Shown here one piece after another: positions 18,613 to 27,660 of a stretch of 59,206 nt of DNA. The notes beneath the pieces are model-generated. The model made no database searches. It saw only the letters and a program-made list of their open reading frames with translations, and had not been told where the DNA came from. The DNA comes from Streptomyces sp. MspMP-M5 (GTDB lineage Bacteria; Actinomycetota; Actinomycetes; Streptomycetales; Streptomycetaceae), in the NCBI RefSeq assembly GCF_000373585.1, contig NZ_KB891896.1:50786-109991 (forward strand), in the 5' to 3' direction. Position 1 is the first letter of the stretch. Every line of letters begins with the position of its first letter. The translations under genes and the position numbers were made by a program.

Positions 18613-19368
18613 CTATCCCAGTGGTGTCAGCAGGCAGCGTCCGATCAGGCCGACGCTCGCGTCCAGGCGGTCGGCGAACTCCTCGGCGATCTCCGGGAGC
18701 CGGCGGACGCCCCACATCATCCGGGCCGCGGCCCAGGCGCCGTCGCGGGCCTTCTCCAGACTCCACGAGCCGATGAGGTGGGTGAGCGGATCGGCGATGT
18801 CCAGGAGGTCGGGACCGGGCATCAGGGTCTCGCGGATGCCCTCCTCCAGGCCGGTGAGGAGGGTGCCGATGCGGTCGAAGTCGCCTTCCAGGGCGGGTGG
18901 TTCGCACTCCAGGGCCCGGCAGGTGTCCACGACGGCCAGGGCCAGGTCGTGGCCGATGTGCGCGTTGATACCGGCCAGGGCGAACTGCAGCGGGCGGACC
19001 CGGGGGTGTCGCCGCAGCTGGAACAGCGGCCGCCAGCAGGCCGGCGGCCGCAGCCCGGTGGCGTCGGCGTCCACCGCCGTGAAGTAGCGGCGGGCGAACC
19101 GGACGTCCAGTTCGCCGGCGGCCTTCGGGTCCTCGAAGGCGCCGCCGCCCACCTGCTGCGCGACGGCCTCGGTGACGGCGAGGTAGACGCGGTTGAACAC
19201 CGCCACCCCGTCGTCGGCGGGCAACACCTGGTCCAGTGCCCGCATCCGCGCCAGGACGTGTGCCACCCCTGCTGTCGTCGCAGGTCCGGTGGTGCAAGGG
19301 GGCCGGGCGGCGGGTGCCGCGGTGGTGCGCCGCGGGCCCGTTTCGCCGTTCTGCTGAAGGGTCGTCAT
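18613..19368 (-). CDS. DUF5995 family protein
   Basis: 251 residues. The family signature is QFALAGINAHIGHDLALAVVDTC at about 125-147. The N-terminal 35 residues are low-complexity. The protein is mostly alpha-helical with no signal peptide or membrane span. Function is unknown; the conserved NAHIxHDLxLA stretch, with two His and an Asp, could bind metal (inference). The ATG at 19368 begins the longest plausible frame. A later in-frame start closer to residue 35 is possible. Confidence 0.75.
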   Translation of the reverse strand: MTTLQQNGETGPRRTTAAPAARPPCTTGPATTAGVAHVLARMRALDQVLPADDGVAVFNRVYLAVTEAVAQQVGGGAFEDPKAAGELDVRFARRYFTAVDADATGLRPPACWRPLFQLRRHPRVRPLQFALAGINAHIGHDLALAVVDTCRALECEPPALEGDFDRIGTLLTGLEEGIRETLMPGPDLLDIADPLTHLIGSWSLEKARDGAWAAARMMWGVRRLPEIAEEFADRLDASVGLIGRCLLTPLG

Positions 19369-19784
19369 CCGCTCAGCGTGACATCAGGATACCCGCGAAT
19401 ATGCCGCTGACCATGGAGAGTTGACCGGATCGGGGTAATAATCGGCGCGCCGTCTTGAGGCTTCGGCACCCCAGGAAAAGCCGCCGGAATGCGATGCGGA
19501 ATTCCGGCGGTCGATCGGTGCCCCGGAGCGTCGGGCCGGCGGCCCGCAACGATCGGCCCAAAGGTGCCGCCTGCGGTTTCGGCTGGTCCAGCGGCTACTG
19601 CTGCAAGTCCCCGGACAAACCCTTCGGCATATCCTGCGAACTCCCCTGTGCCCGGCGTGACTTCGGCTGTCGCGACGACAATAAGGCGGACACTTTCTCC
19701 GCCGATAAGCCGCGTGTGGGCAGCGCGCCCGCCCTGCGGATCTGAAGATTACGAGGCCGTGAAGAAGGTCGGCAATTGTGCCTC
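19369..19784. other. Intergenic region with no recognisable gene
   Basis: About 415 bp with lower G+C than the neighbours and short frames on both strands that lack family resemblance, codon bias or RBS. It marks the left edge of the accessory patch running to about 23.4 kb. Confidence 0.5.
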
Positions 19785-19920
19785 GGGTCGTCGGTCATCT
19801 CACCGACCGCCTTGACGTGCCCGGCGTTCTCCGCCACCAGCGCGATCACGACCGGCAGCGCCACCAGGACCGCCGACCACGGGAAGCCCGGGCCGTGGAT
19901 CGACGGCAGGCTGGAAACGT
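19785..19920 (-). pseudogene. Internal fragment of an NCS2 uracil/xanthine permease
   Basis: Read on the minus strand this gives SIHGPGFPWSAVLVALPVV followed by IALVAENAGHVKAVGEMTDDP, which is the conserved AENAGHVKAVGEMT region of NCS2 permeases. It closely matches the equivalent part of the intact permease on the plus strand (20.88-20.96 kb) but keeps strong GC3 bias. Sequence on both sides does not continue the family. Together with the N-terminal piece at 23.1-23.24 kb it looks like debris of an original minus-strand permease gene. Confidence 0.75.
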
Positions 19921-20113
19921 CCCCAAGACGTCTTCCGGTGGCTGATGCGCAGCATCGGCGGCTCGCCAGGCAGCTATGTTCGTCGAGACGGACAGGAGCA
20001 TCAGCACCGCGGAGGGCCGACCAAGCGGGCCTGGTTTGTCCTGAAGCCGTTGTTCGACTATGAATCCCCTCGGCTCTGTGACGTGCAGGGCGTCGCAGAA
20101 GTGGAGAGTGGTC

Positions 20114-21499
20114 ATGGTCGGCGTGGGGTGGAAGGTTCACGGAGATGGGCGGCACCTCAAGCCGGGGGAGGTCGTCAGGCCCGGGGAGCGCCTGACATGG
20201 GGGCGCACGATTGCGCTCGGAGCACAGCATGTGGTGTCGATGATCGGTGCATGTTTCGTTGCTCCGGTTCTCATGGGGTTGGATCCGAGCCTCGCCCTCA
20301 TGGCATCTGGCGTTGCCACGGTGCTTTTTCTGGTCATGACCCGCGGACGCATCCCGAGTTACTTGGGGTCGTCACTCTCCTTCGTCGGTGTATCCGCCGT
20401 GATCGCTGGTCAAGGAGGAGACGCGGGGACCTTGACGGGTGCGATGCTCGTGGTCGGCGCCGCCCTGGCAGGCTGCGGCATCGTCATTCATGTTCTCGGG
20501 CCGCGCGTGATCCACTCAGTTCTCCCGCCGGTGGTGACCGGTGCCGTGGTGATGCTGATCGGCTTCAACCTGGCTCCCGTGACGGCGTCGACTTACTGGC
20601 CACAGGACCAGTGGACGGCTCTCGCAACCATGATGTTCACCGGCCTTGCCCTGGTTGTGCTCCGAGGCTTCTGGTCCCGGATTGCGATCTTCCTCGGCCT
20701 GGTCTTCGGCTACGTGTTGTCCTGGGTACTCGACCGCACCACGGGAATGATTCATTCAGCCAATGGCGCGGGGAAAGTGACCGACCACTGGCGCATCGAT
20801 TTCTCCGGCGTTGAAAAGGCTGACTGGATCGGGTTGCCCACGTTCCACGCACCGAACTTCTCGGCCTCCGCAGTGCTGGTGGCGTTGCCTGTCCTGGTGG
20901 CGCTGGTGGCGGAGAACGCCGGACACGTCAAGGCAGTCGGTGAGATGACCGGAGACCCTCTCGAAGACAAGATGGGCCTGGCCATCGTCGCTGACGGCAC
21001 GGCAACAGTACTGTCGACCGCGGTCGGCGGCCCTGCTACTACGACCTACGCCGAGAACATCGGCGTGATGGCGGCGACCCGCGTCTACTCCACCGCCGCC
21101 TACTGGGCGGCGGCCGGCTTCGCGCTCCTCTTCGGCCTGTGCCCGAAGTTCGGCGCGGTGGTGGCCGCGATCCCCGGCGGGGTGCTGGGCGGCATCACGG
21201 TCATCCTCTACGGCATGATCGGCCTGCTCGGTGCCCAGATCTGGATCCGCAACAGGGTCGACTTCACCGTGTCCTTGAACCTCATCCCTGCCGCGGCGGG
21301 CATCATCATCGCGATCGGTGGCGTCTCGCTGAAGTTCACCGAGCACTTTGAACTCGGCGGCATCGCACTGGGGACGCTCACAGTCCTGACGGGCTACCAC
21401 GGCCTGCGCTGGCTTTCGCACGCAGCCGGTCAGCGTCAACTGCCACTTCGGGACACTGGGACCGGTGACCATGATGGCCCCGTTGGTCGTCATGCGTGA
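20114..21499 (+). CDS. NCS2 nucleobase permease (uracil/xanthine family)
   Basis: 461-residue proton-coupled nucleobase transporter with about 12-14 membrane segments. Family motifs are ALGAQHVVSMIGACFVAPVL near the N-terminus, VALVAENAGHVKAVGEMTGDP, and TTYAENIGVMAATRVYSTAAYW. ATG 20114 follows GGAG; an in-frame GTG at 20108 is an alternative. Codon use is odd: from the start to about 21,040 many codons end in A or T, about 21,040-21,270 is almost purely G/C-ending like the chromosome, then the low-GC3 style returns. This suggests an acquired gene with a converted tract. Uracil is the likely substrate; xanthine is possible. Confidence 0.87.
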   Translation: MVGVGWKVHGDGRHLKPGEVVRPGERLTWGRTIALGAQHVVSMIGACFVAPVLMGLDPSLALMASGVATVLFLVMTRGRIPSYLGSSLSFVGVSAVIAGQGGDAGTLTGAMLVVGAALAGCGIVIHVLGPRVIHSVLPPVVTGAVVMLIGFNLAPVTASTYWPQDQWTALATMMFTGLALVVLRGFWSRIAIFLGLVFGYVLSWVLDRTTGMIHSANGAGKVTDHWRIDFSGVEKADWIGLPTFHAPNFSASAVLVALPVLVALVAENAGHVKAVGEMTGDPLEDKMGLAIVADGTATVLSTAVGGPATTTYAENIGVMAATRVYSTAAYWAAAGFALLFGLCPKFGAVVAAIPGGVLGGITVILYGMIGLLGAQIWIRNRVDFTVSLNLIPAAAGIIIAIGGVSLKFTEHFELGGIALGTLTVLTGYHGLRWLSHAAGQRQLPLRDTGTGDHDGPVGRHA

Positions 21500-22080
21500 G
21501 GTATTGCGCAGAATCGTCTGCGTGGTGGCCGCTTGAAGTGCGAGGCCGGCATCCTGCGCGCACGGTGGTGGTATGGGTGAGCGCGCCTGCTGGTGGTGGT
21601 GCACCCGCCGTCGCCTCGTGGTGGCCGGCGGGTCACACCGGTACCCCGCGTCCTTCTCGTGGCGGCCTGGGTGGCGGCAGGCAGCGGTCGGTTGAATGCC
21701 TTGCGGCCACCCAGCAGGGCGGTACAGGACCACAGGCTGTCCGGGCAGGGGTCTCACACAGCCGGAGGTGAAGCGGGAGGAGACGGCGGCCGGAAGCCGC
21801 AGGCTCTTCGGTGAAGCGGATGGCTACCTGCGCGATCGCTGCCCGTGCGATCCGCTGACGACCGGCGAAGTCTGGCTGGCTCATGACGCAGCGGACCGCG
21901 GCGCCGACCGGCGCCGCTGCGCTTCGGCCGCCGGCTCGGAGGACTCCAGCCGCGGTCTCACCGCCCGCCGGCCCCGACGAGGATCGGGGATCGGAGTGTC
22001 ACGGCTTGCTCATACAGCCAAGAAAGGGCCGTCCCGGTGAATCCGGTGTGCTTCCGGACGCTGTCGGGTCGGGGCCAGGT
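21500..22080. other. Intergenic region with no supported gene
   Basis: About 580 bp between the permease and the minus-strand secreted protein. I find no conserved frame on either strand; frames present are short, lack RBS and show no family resemblance. It is probably debris of the rearranged patch. Confidence 0.5.
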
Positions 22081-22509
22081 TCAGGGGAGGAGCAGCTTGG
22101 AGATGTTGTTCTTGCTGCCCGACTCGGAACCGCTGGCGGAGTTGAGGGTGTTGGTGGTGCCGGCCGCGTTTTGGATGTTGCCGCTGTTCACCGGGTTTCC
22201 GTGGTTGAGGAAGTTGTTGCTTTTCATGCTGTTGCCGCTCTTGACCGGCCCGCCGATGCAAGGATGAGGCGACTTGATCTTGGGTGACTTGTAATCGAAG
22301 TCGGGCAGGCGGTTGTTGCACAGCACGCCGGACAGCATTGCCGTGAGGGAGCCGAGATTGGAATCCATCGCGGCGTTCAGCAGGGATCCTTCCGGGTTTG
22401 CCGGTGGGGTCTGGGCCTGCGTGATTCCGGTGCTGAACAGCACCAGACCGCATGCCGCGGCGAGGGTTCCCGCCTGCACCATCAGTTCCGCCCGCGCTAG
22501 TCTTTTCAC
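22081..22509 (-). CDS. Small secreted Asn/Ser-rich protein of unknown function
   Basis: 142 residues. GTG at 22509 has AAGGAG 4 nt upstream and opens a signal peptide: KR at the start, a hydrophobic core (LAAACGLVLFSTGI) and a likely cleavage after ITQAQ. The mature part is hydrophilic, with CNNRLPDFDYKSPKIKSPHP and a low-complexity Asn/Ser/Gly tail (NSASGSESGSKNN). The two Cys near residues 85-105 could form a disulphide. G+C is lower than the chromosome. No family is recognised. Chaplin and rodlin identities were considered and not supported. Confidence 0.65.
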   Translation of the reverse strand: MKRLARAELMVQAGTLAAACGLVLFSTGITQAQTPPANPEGSLLNAAMDSNLGSLTAMLSGVLCNNRLPDFDYKSPKIKSPHPCIGGPVKSGNSMKSNNFLNHGNPVNSGNIQNAAGTTNTLNSASGSESGSKNNISKLLLP

Positions 22510-22667
22510 GATGCTCCTTGCCTGATCGGCCTGTTGATCGAGTCGTATCTTTCTGCGGCTGTCCGTGCAGACGGCCGACAACCCGCGGTAAGCCAACGCT
22601 CGCGGGCCATATTCAGTCGCTTGGCCCAACCACCCGCGTGGCGGTGATGCTCACCCCCTGCGCACCG

Positions 22668-22984
22668 TCACCGGGTCTCCGTCGCGGAGAAAGCCGTGGC
22701 CCGCCTGAGGATCTCGATGTCCTCCGCAGCCGGCGGTTCTCCCGCCGCAGCGCGGCCAGTTCGGCCCGTTCGCTGCTGGTCGGTCCCTCGCGCTCGCCCG
22801 CGTCGGTCTCGGTCTGGGCGACCCGCAGGCGCACTGCTGTCTCGGTCAGGTCGAAGTCCTTGGCAACCTGGCCGACGGAGCGGTCGCCCCGGCGGCACAG
22901 CTCGACGATCTCTGCCTTGAACTCCGGCGTGAACGAGCGGCGAGCACGCGGCTTCTTCTTGGCCATGCTCTCCATGGTGGACAT
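22668..22984 (-). pseudogene. IS3-family transposase orfA, frameshifted remnant
   Basis: Begins MSTMESMAKKK, then RRSFTPEFKAEIVELCRRGD, an IS3-type OrfA HTH followed by a leucine-zipper region (ERAELAALRRENRRLRR). Near 22,725 one G appears missing (CGG-AGG-AC instead of CGG-GAG-GAC). The frame then continues as DIEILRRATAFSATETR and stops, the normal OrfA ending. No orfB follows on either strand, so the element is incomplete and immobile. Confidence 0.85.
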
Positions 22985-23010
22985 CCTTCCGGGGGCAGAG
23001 CCCCCGATCT

Positions 23011-23030
23011 CGGATGTTCATGAACATCCG
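23011..23030. repeat. Perfect 20-bp palindrome
   Basis: CGGATGTTCATGAACATCCG is fully self-complementary. It lies 27 bp beyond the orfA start, next to a GGGGG/CCCCC hairpin (22991-23005). It may be an operator or IS-end structure; no assignment. Confidence 0.6.
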
Positions 23031-23070
23031 CCGATAGACCGGGACATATCGACCCCGGCCAGGGTGTGGC

Positions 23071-23241
23071 CTAGTGATGCACACCCGGGGCGACGAAGCT
23101 CGCCCCGAACATCGCCACGACGTGCTGTACGCCCAGGCCCACCGCGCGCGGCCACGAGAGCCGTTCGTCCGGTCTGACCACGGCGCCGGGGGCCGGGTTG
23201 CGCCCGTCGCCATGCACGGTCCAGCGCACGCCGAGGCCCAT
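23071..23241 (-). pseudogene. N-terminal fragment of an NCS2 permease
   Basis: From ATG 23241 (GGAG upstream) the frame reads MGLGVRWTVHGDGRNPAPGA, then VVRPDERLSWPRAVGLGVQH, VVAMFGASFVAP, and is cut to GVHH and a stop. This parallels the N-terminus of the intact permease at 20.1 kb (VGWKVHGDGRHLKPGEVVRP...), but with chromosomal GC3 bias. The remaining ~400 residues are gone and the break abuts the IS3 remnant, consistent with insertion-driven disruption of a native gene. Confidence 0.8.
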
Positions 23242-23385
23242 GACTGCTCCAGTTGTTCAGGAGTTCTTCACAGGGGGACGCAAAGCATTCTAAGCAGCCG
23301 CTTACGATGGCTCGGGCTTGTCGCGCCGGCCCCGCCGGCGGCGCGGGCACCACCCCACCCACCCGAGAATCCAGGAGCACCACCA

Positions 23386-23874
23386 GTGAGCGTCGAACCC
23401 CTCCAGGCCGCCGGCCCCGTCGCCTACGGGCAACTGGTCCCCGTCACCGTCCACTTCGACGACCTCGACGCGCTCGGCATGCTCCACAACTCCCGCTACC
23501 CGCTGCTGGTCGAGCGGGCCTGGGCCGAGTACTGGCACGGATTCGGCTTCGGCTTCGACGGCGACTGGGCCGCCGCCGGCGACATGTGCAACGTCATCAA
23601 GGAGATGAAGGTCTCCTACGAGCGCCCGGTCACCAGTGCCGGCCGCTATTCCGCGCACCTGTGGGTCGAGCGCCTCGGCCGCACCGGCCTCACCTACGGC
23701 TTCCGGCTCTGCTCCGCCGACGGCACCGAGACCCATGCCCGCGGCCACCGCGTCCTGGTCCGCGTCGACCCGCAGACGCTGCGCCCCACGCCGTGGTCGG
23801 ACCGGGCCCGGGGCATCGCCGCGGAGCTGCTGCGGCCGGAGCAGGCGGCGGCCGTCGGCGCCGACGCGGCCTGA
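23386..23874 (+). CDS. Hotdog-fold acyl-CoA thioesterase (4HBT type)
   Basis: 162 residues. The signature VHFDDLDALGMLHNSRYPLLVERAW has the conserved Asp and His-Asn of 4-hydroxybenzoyl-CoA thioesterases, followed by the hotdog strand/helix pattern (VSYERPVTSAGRY). GTG 23386 follows AGGAG with 8-nt spacing. It hydrolyses some acyl-CoA; the substrate is not predictable. A GC-biased leader of 140 bp with no further feature precedes it. Confidence 0.86.
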   Translation: MSVEPLQAAGPVAYGQLVPVTVHFDDLDALGMLHNSRYPLLVERAWAEYWHGFGFGFDGDWAAAGDMCNVIKEMKVSYERPVTSAGRYSAHLWVERLGRTGLTYGFRLCSADGTETHARGHRVLVRVDPQTLRPTPWSDRARGIAAELLRPEQAAAVGADAA

Positions 23875-23884
23875 GCCGCCGCGG

Positions 23885-25185
23885 TCAGGAGCGCCGCAGG
23901 CCGCTGCCGCGGTCGGCGGGTGCCGGCCCGCTCGCCGGGGCCGCACGGGCCGGCACCCGCAGCACCCGCGCCCCCGCCACCAGCCCGCAGACCACTGCCG
24001 TCACCAGCAGGAACGAGCCGGTCAGCGAGATCGCCTGGGCGATGCCGCCGATCGCCGACGGGGCGATCAGGCCCGAGGTGTAGGTGATCGTCGCCACCCC
24101 GGCGATCGCCTGGCTGGGGGCCGGGCCGCTGCGCCCGGCCGCCGCGAACGCCAGCGGGACCACCACCGCGATCCCCAGACCGACCAGCCCGAAGCCGGCC
24201 ATCGCCTGGGCCGGGTGCCCGGCGGTGACGATCAGCAGCCACCGGCGGTGGCCAGCACCCCGCCCGCCCGGACGGTGCGCACCGGCCCGAACCGGGCCAC
24301 GACCCGGTCCCCGGCCAGCCGGGCCGCCGCCATCATGCAGGAGAACGCGGTGGTGCAGGCGGCCGCCGGCCCCGCGCCGGTGCCCAGCCGGTCGCGGAGG
24401 TAGACCGCCGACCAGTCCAGCGACGCCCCCTCCGCGAACACCGCGCAGAATCCCACGGCGCCGATGACCAGCGCCGACCGGGGCGGGAGCGCGAAGCGCG
24501 GCGGTGGATGCTCTTCGGGAGCGCTGCGCAGGTCCGGCACGCCCTGGCAGGCCACCGCCCCGAGCAGGGTCAACACCGCGGCGGCGACCGCGAGATGGAG
24601 CCGGGCGTCGGTGCCGGTGTGCGCGGCGACGGTGCCGGCCGCCGACCCCAGCAGCGCGCCCACGCTCCACATGCCGTGCAGCCCGGACATGATCGGCCGG
24701 CCCAGCCGGTCCTCGGTCTCCACCCCCAGCGCGTTCATCGCCACGTCCGCCATGCCCGAGGTGCCGCCGTAGGCCAGCAGTGCGCCGCAGAGCACGAACA
24801 CGTCGGGGGAGAGGGCGGGCAGCGCCAGCGACAGCGTCCACAGCGCGAGCAGTCCGCGCAGCGCGGCGCGGGCGCCTGAGCGGGTTCGGCGCGTAGCGCC
24901 GTCTTCTGGGGGCGGAGGTCGGGTGGCGGGAGGGCGGCTGATCCGGCCGGCCAGCGGCATCGCCAGGGACGCGCCGATCGCCGGGAAGGCCAGGGCCAGG
25001 CCGAGTTCGCCCGGCGGGATCTGGGTGTGGTCCTGGATCCAGGGGATGCGGGTGGCGAAGTTTCCGGTGACCGAGCCGTGGACGAGGAACACCGCCGCTA
25101 TCGCCCAGCGGGCACGACGCAGCCGGCGGTCGGGGCGGGGGAGCGTGGCACGGGGAGAGGCGCCGGGAACGCTGTTGCCAGCCAT
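23885..25185 (-). pseudogene. MFS transporter, single frameshift
   Basis: The N-terminal two-thirds (from ATG 25185, IPWIQDHTQIPPGELGLALA...) and the C-terminal third (AMAGFGLVGLGIAVVVPLAFAAAG...) are in different frames. The switch is at about 24,236, where GGTGGCTGCTGATC would restore one frame if it read GGTGGCCTGCTGATC, a single missing C. Together they make a normal MFS permease of about 430 residues with 12 helices. As given it stops after ATAGGC. It is either a true pseudogene or a sequencing error; composition is ordinary and both parts look conserved, so decay would be recent. Confidence 0.8.
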
Positions 25186-25299
25186 GGCCGCCAAATTATC
25201 AAGTCCCCTTCAGGGCAGTGTGAGTGACGGTGCGTCAGCTCCTGTTCGAAGGGGGGATCCGGCCATGCGGGCACCGCTCGCGGCGCAGCGCCGCCTCGC

Positions 25300-26073
25300 T
25301 CACCTCGTCCGCTCCGCCAGGAACTCCGCGTAGGTGCGCCGGCCGACCGCGTGCTCGGGGGCGAGGTTCTCCCCGCGGCGCAGCGCCGCCGCGCTCGCGC
25401 CGGGCAGCCACACCGGCAGCGGCAGCCGGCGCCGCCCGCCCGCCGCCAGCGTCATCCGGACCACCTCGTCCGCCGTCAGCACCTCCGGCCCGCCCATGTC
25501 GGCGACCCGCCCGGCCGGCTCGCCCAGTGCCAACTCCACCAGTCTGTCCGCCACTTCACCGGCGTCGACGGGCTGGCAGCGGACCCCGGCCGGCACCGGC
25601 ACGACGGGCGACCGCGCGCCCGCCTTGACCAGCCGCAGCAGCAGCTCGTGGAACTGCGTCGCCCGCAGCACCGTCCAGCCGACTCCGGACCCGGCCACCA
25701 GCTGCTCCACGGCCAGCTTGGCGCGGTAGTAGCGCAGCGGGATGCGGTCCACGCCGACGATCGAGATGTACACCAGATGCCGGACCCCGGCCCGGCGCAC
25801 CGCCTCGATCAGCCGCCCGGCTGCCTCCGTGTCGCCGCCGGCGGGGGTGGAGGCGCAGTGCACGACCGCGTCCACCCCGGCCACCGCCTCCGCCAGCCCG
25901 GTGCCGTCCCGCAGGTCCACCGCGTACGAGTGCGGGCGGGGCCGCGCGATGCCGGTGTGCGGATGCCGGCTCAGCGAGCGGACGCGGTGCCCGCCGTCCA
26001 GCAGCCGGCCGACCACGGCGTGCCCGAGGACGCCGGTGCCGCCGGTGACGAGGATGTCCGTGGTGTCTGTCAT
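25300..26073 (-). CDS. NmrA/atypical SDR family NAD(P)-binding protein
   Basis: 257 residues. The nucleotide-binding motif TGGTGVLGHAVVGRL is at residues 10-24, followed by RSLSRHP (NADP-type Arg) and VDAVVHCAST. VYISIVGVDRIPLRYYRAKLAVEQL contains a Y-Y-x-x-K-like segment of the NmrA-type atypical SDRs. ATG 26073 has AAGGAC upstream. It is probably an NADPH-dependent reductase or redox sensor; no substrate can be assigned. It is divergent from the riboflavin operon, and the start is 168 bp from the riboswitch. Confidence 0.83.
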   Translation of the reverse strand: MTDTTDILVTGGTGVLGHAVVGRLLDGGHRVRSLSRHPHTGIARPRPHSYAVDLRDGTGLAEAVAGVDAVVHCASTPAGGDTEAAGRLIEAVRRAGVRHLVYISIVGVDRIPLRYYRAKLAVEQLVAGSGVGWTVLRATQFHELLLRLVKAGARSPVVPVPAGVRCQPVDAGEVADRLVELALGEPAGRVADMGGPEVLTADEVVRMTLAAGGRRRLPLPVWLPGASAAALRRGENLAPEHAVGRRTYAEFLAERTR

Positions 26074-26241
26074 CGCGGTTCCGTCCTTGCGTAGGGGAGA
26101 GGGATACCGCCCTATGACGGAACAGCGGACGCGGTGGTGACAGGCGGCGCGCCCGTGTCCTGTGAGGCAGGCCACAGGGCTTCGCTCGCATGGGCGACGA
26201 GCGGCCGTGGCAGACTGGAGCTGTACTGACACAAGCAGCAG

Positions 26242-26365
26242 CGCACTCCGGGGTCGGTGTAATTCCGAACCGGCGGTAACAGTCCGCGACCCGTCCGCAG
26301 CCAGCGGCCGGTTGAGCAGGTGGAATTCCTGCACCGACGGTGAAAGTCCGGATGGGAGGCAGTGC
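26242..26365 (+). ncRNA. FMN riboswitch (RFN element)
   Basis: The closing stem GCACT/AGTGC (26242-26246 and 26361-26365) encloses the conserved RFN segments: CCGGGGTCGG, AATTCCGAACCGGCGGTAA, CCAGCGGCCGGTTGA, GGAATTCCTGC, ACCGACGGTGAAAGTCCGGA and TGGGAGG. It binds FMN and represses the downstream riboflavin genes. The 160 nt between aptamer and ribD holds the expression platform; a GC-rich fold that masks the RBS or terminates is expected but not resolved by eye. Confidence 0.95.
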
Positions 26366-26525
26366 GCGGCGGGCGAGCTCGAAGTACACCGCCGTCGGTA
26401 GCGCGTCCGGACGTCAACGTCCCGGGCGGGCCGTGCTTTCCGGCCCCGGTGTCCTGCGAGTCCAGCGTCCGCTTCTGTCGTCCAGACAGCCCCGGAGTCC
26501 GTGCCCGAAGAGGCAGGAGGACCCG

Positions 26526-27659
26526 GTGGCCACCTCAGCCCCCGTGGAGACCGCGGCGATGCGCCGGGCCATCGAGTTCGCCGCCCGCGGCCTCGGTCGC
26601 ACCAGCCCGAATCCGGTCGTCGGCTGTGTCGTCCTGGACTCCGCGGGCCGCACCGCGGGCGAGGGCTGGCACCAGCGGGCCGGCGGACCGCACGCCGAGA
26701 TCCACGCCCTGCGCGCCGCGGGCGACCGCGCCCGGGGCGGCACCGCGGTGGTCACCCTCGAACCCTGCAACCACACCGGCCGCACCGGCCCCTGCGCCCG
26801 GGCGCTGATCGATGCCGGCGTCGCCCGGGTCGTCTACGCCGTCGCCGACCCCAACCCCACCGCCACCGGCGGCGCCCTGACCCTGGCCGAGGCCGGGATC
26901 GACGTCGAGGGCGGACTGCTCGCCGACGCGGCCGCGGCCGGCAACGAAGCCTGGCTGACCTCGGTGCTGCGCGGCCGCCCGTTCGTGCTCTGGAAGTACG
27001 CCGCCACCCTCGACGGCCGGATCGCCGCCGCCGACGGCACCAGCCGCTGGATCTCCTCGCCCGAGTCCCGCGCCGATGTACACCGGCTGCGCGCCGCCGC
27101 GGACGCCGTGATCGTCGGCTCCGGCACCGCCCGCGCCGACGACCCGCAGCTCGGCGTGCGGATCGCCGGTCTCGACGACGACGAGGTCAGTCAGCCGCTG
27201 CGGGTCGTGGTGGACTCCGGCGCCACCGCCGTCAAGGCCGGTGCCCGGGTCCTGGACGGCACCGCCCCGACCCTGATCGCGGTCGCCGAGGACGCGGCCG
27301 CCGCCCACCTCGAAGGACTCGCCCCGCTCGTCCGGCTGCCGCGCGCCCCGGGCGGGCGCGGGCTGTCGCTGCCCGCCCTGCTCCAGGCCCTGCACGACCG
27401 CGACGTGCGGTCCGTGCTGCTGGAGGGCGGTCCCACGCTCGCCGGTGCGTTCCTCGCCGCCGGGCTCGTCGACAAGGTCGTCGGCTATCTCGCGCCGGTG
27501 CTGCTCGGCGCCGGCCCGGCCGCCGTCGGCGACGCCGGAATCACCACCCTCGCCCAGGCGTTGCGGCTCGACGTGACCGACACCGCCCGCCTCGGCCCCG
27601 ATCTGCGGATCACCGCCACCCCCCTGCACCTTCACCACGCCCGCCCCGAGGAGAACTGA
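26526..27659 (+). CDS. ribD: Bifunctional riboflavin deaminase/reductase RibD
   Basis: 377 residues: N-terminal cytidine-deaminase-like domain with zinc ligands His56 (HAEIHAL, catalytic Glu58), Cys81 and Cys90 (PCNHTGRTGPC), and a C-terminal DHFR-like reductase (WKYAATLDGRIAAADGTSRWISSPESR; LLEGGPTLAGAF). It catalyses steps 2 and 3 of riboflavin synthesis. GTG 26526 has AGGAGG closely upstream. First gene after the FMN riboswitch. Confidence 0.95.
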   Translation: MATSAPVETAAMRRAIEFAARGLGRTSPNPVVGCVVLDSAGRTAGEGWHQRAGGPHAEIHALRAAGDRARGGTAVVTLEPCNHTGRTGPCARALIDAGVARVVYAVADPNPTATGGALTLAEAGIDVEGGLLADAAAAGNEAWLTSVLRGRPFVLWKYAATLDGRIAAADGTSRWISSPESRADVHRLRAAADAVIVGSGTARADDPQLGVRIAGLDDDEVSQPLRVVVDSGATAVKAGARVLDGTAPTLIAVAEDAAAAHLEGLAPLVRLPRAPGGRGLSLPALLQALHDRDVRSVLLEGGPTLAGAFLAAGLVDKVVGYLAPVLLGAGPAAVGDAGITTLAQALRLDVTDTARLGPDLRITATPLHLHHARPEEN

Positions 27660-27660
27660 C

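Noticed and set aside
19455..19745. 96-residue plus-strand frame with several Cys
   Set aside because: No RBS, no family resemblance, and it lies in rearranged intergenic DNA.
22081..22509. Chaplin or rodlin identity for the small secreted protein
   Set aside because: No chaplin domain (conserved Gly/Asn/Cys pattern) and no rodlin core; only a signal peptide and Asn/Ser-rich tail.
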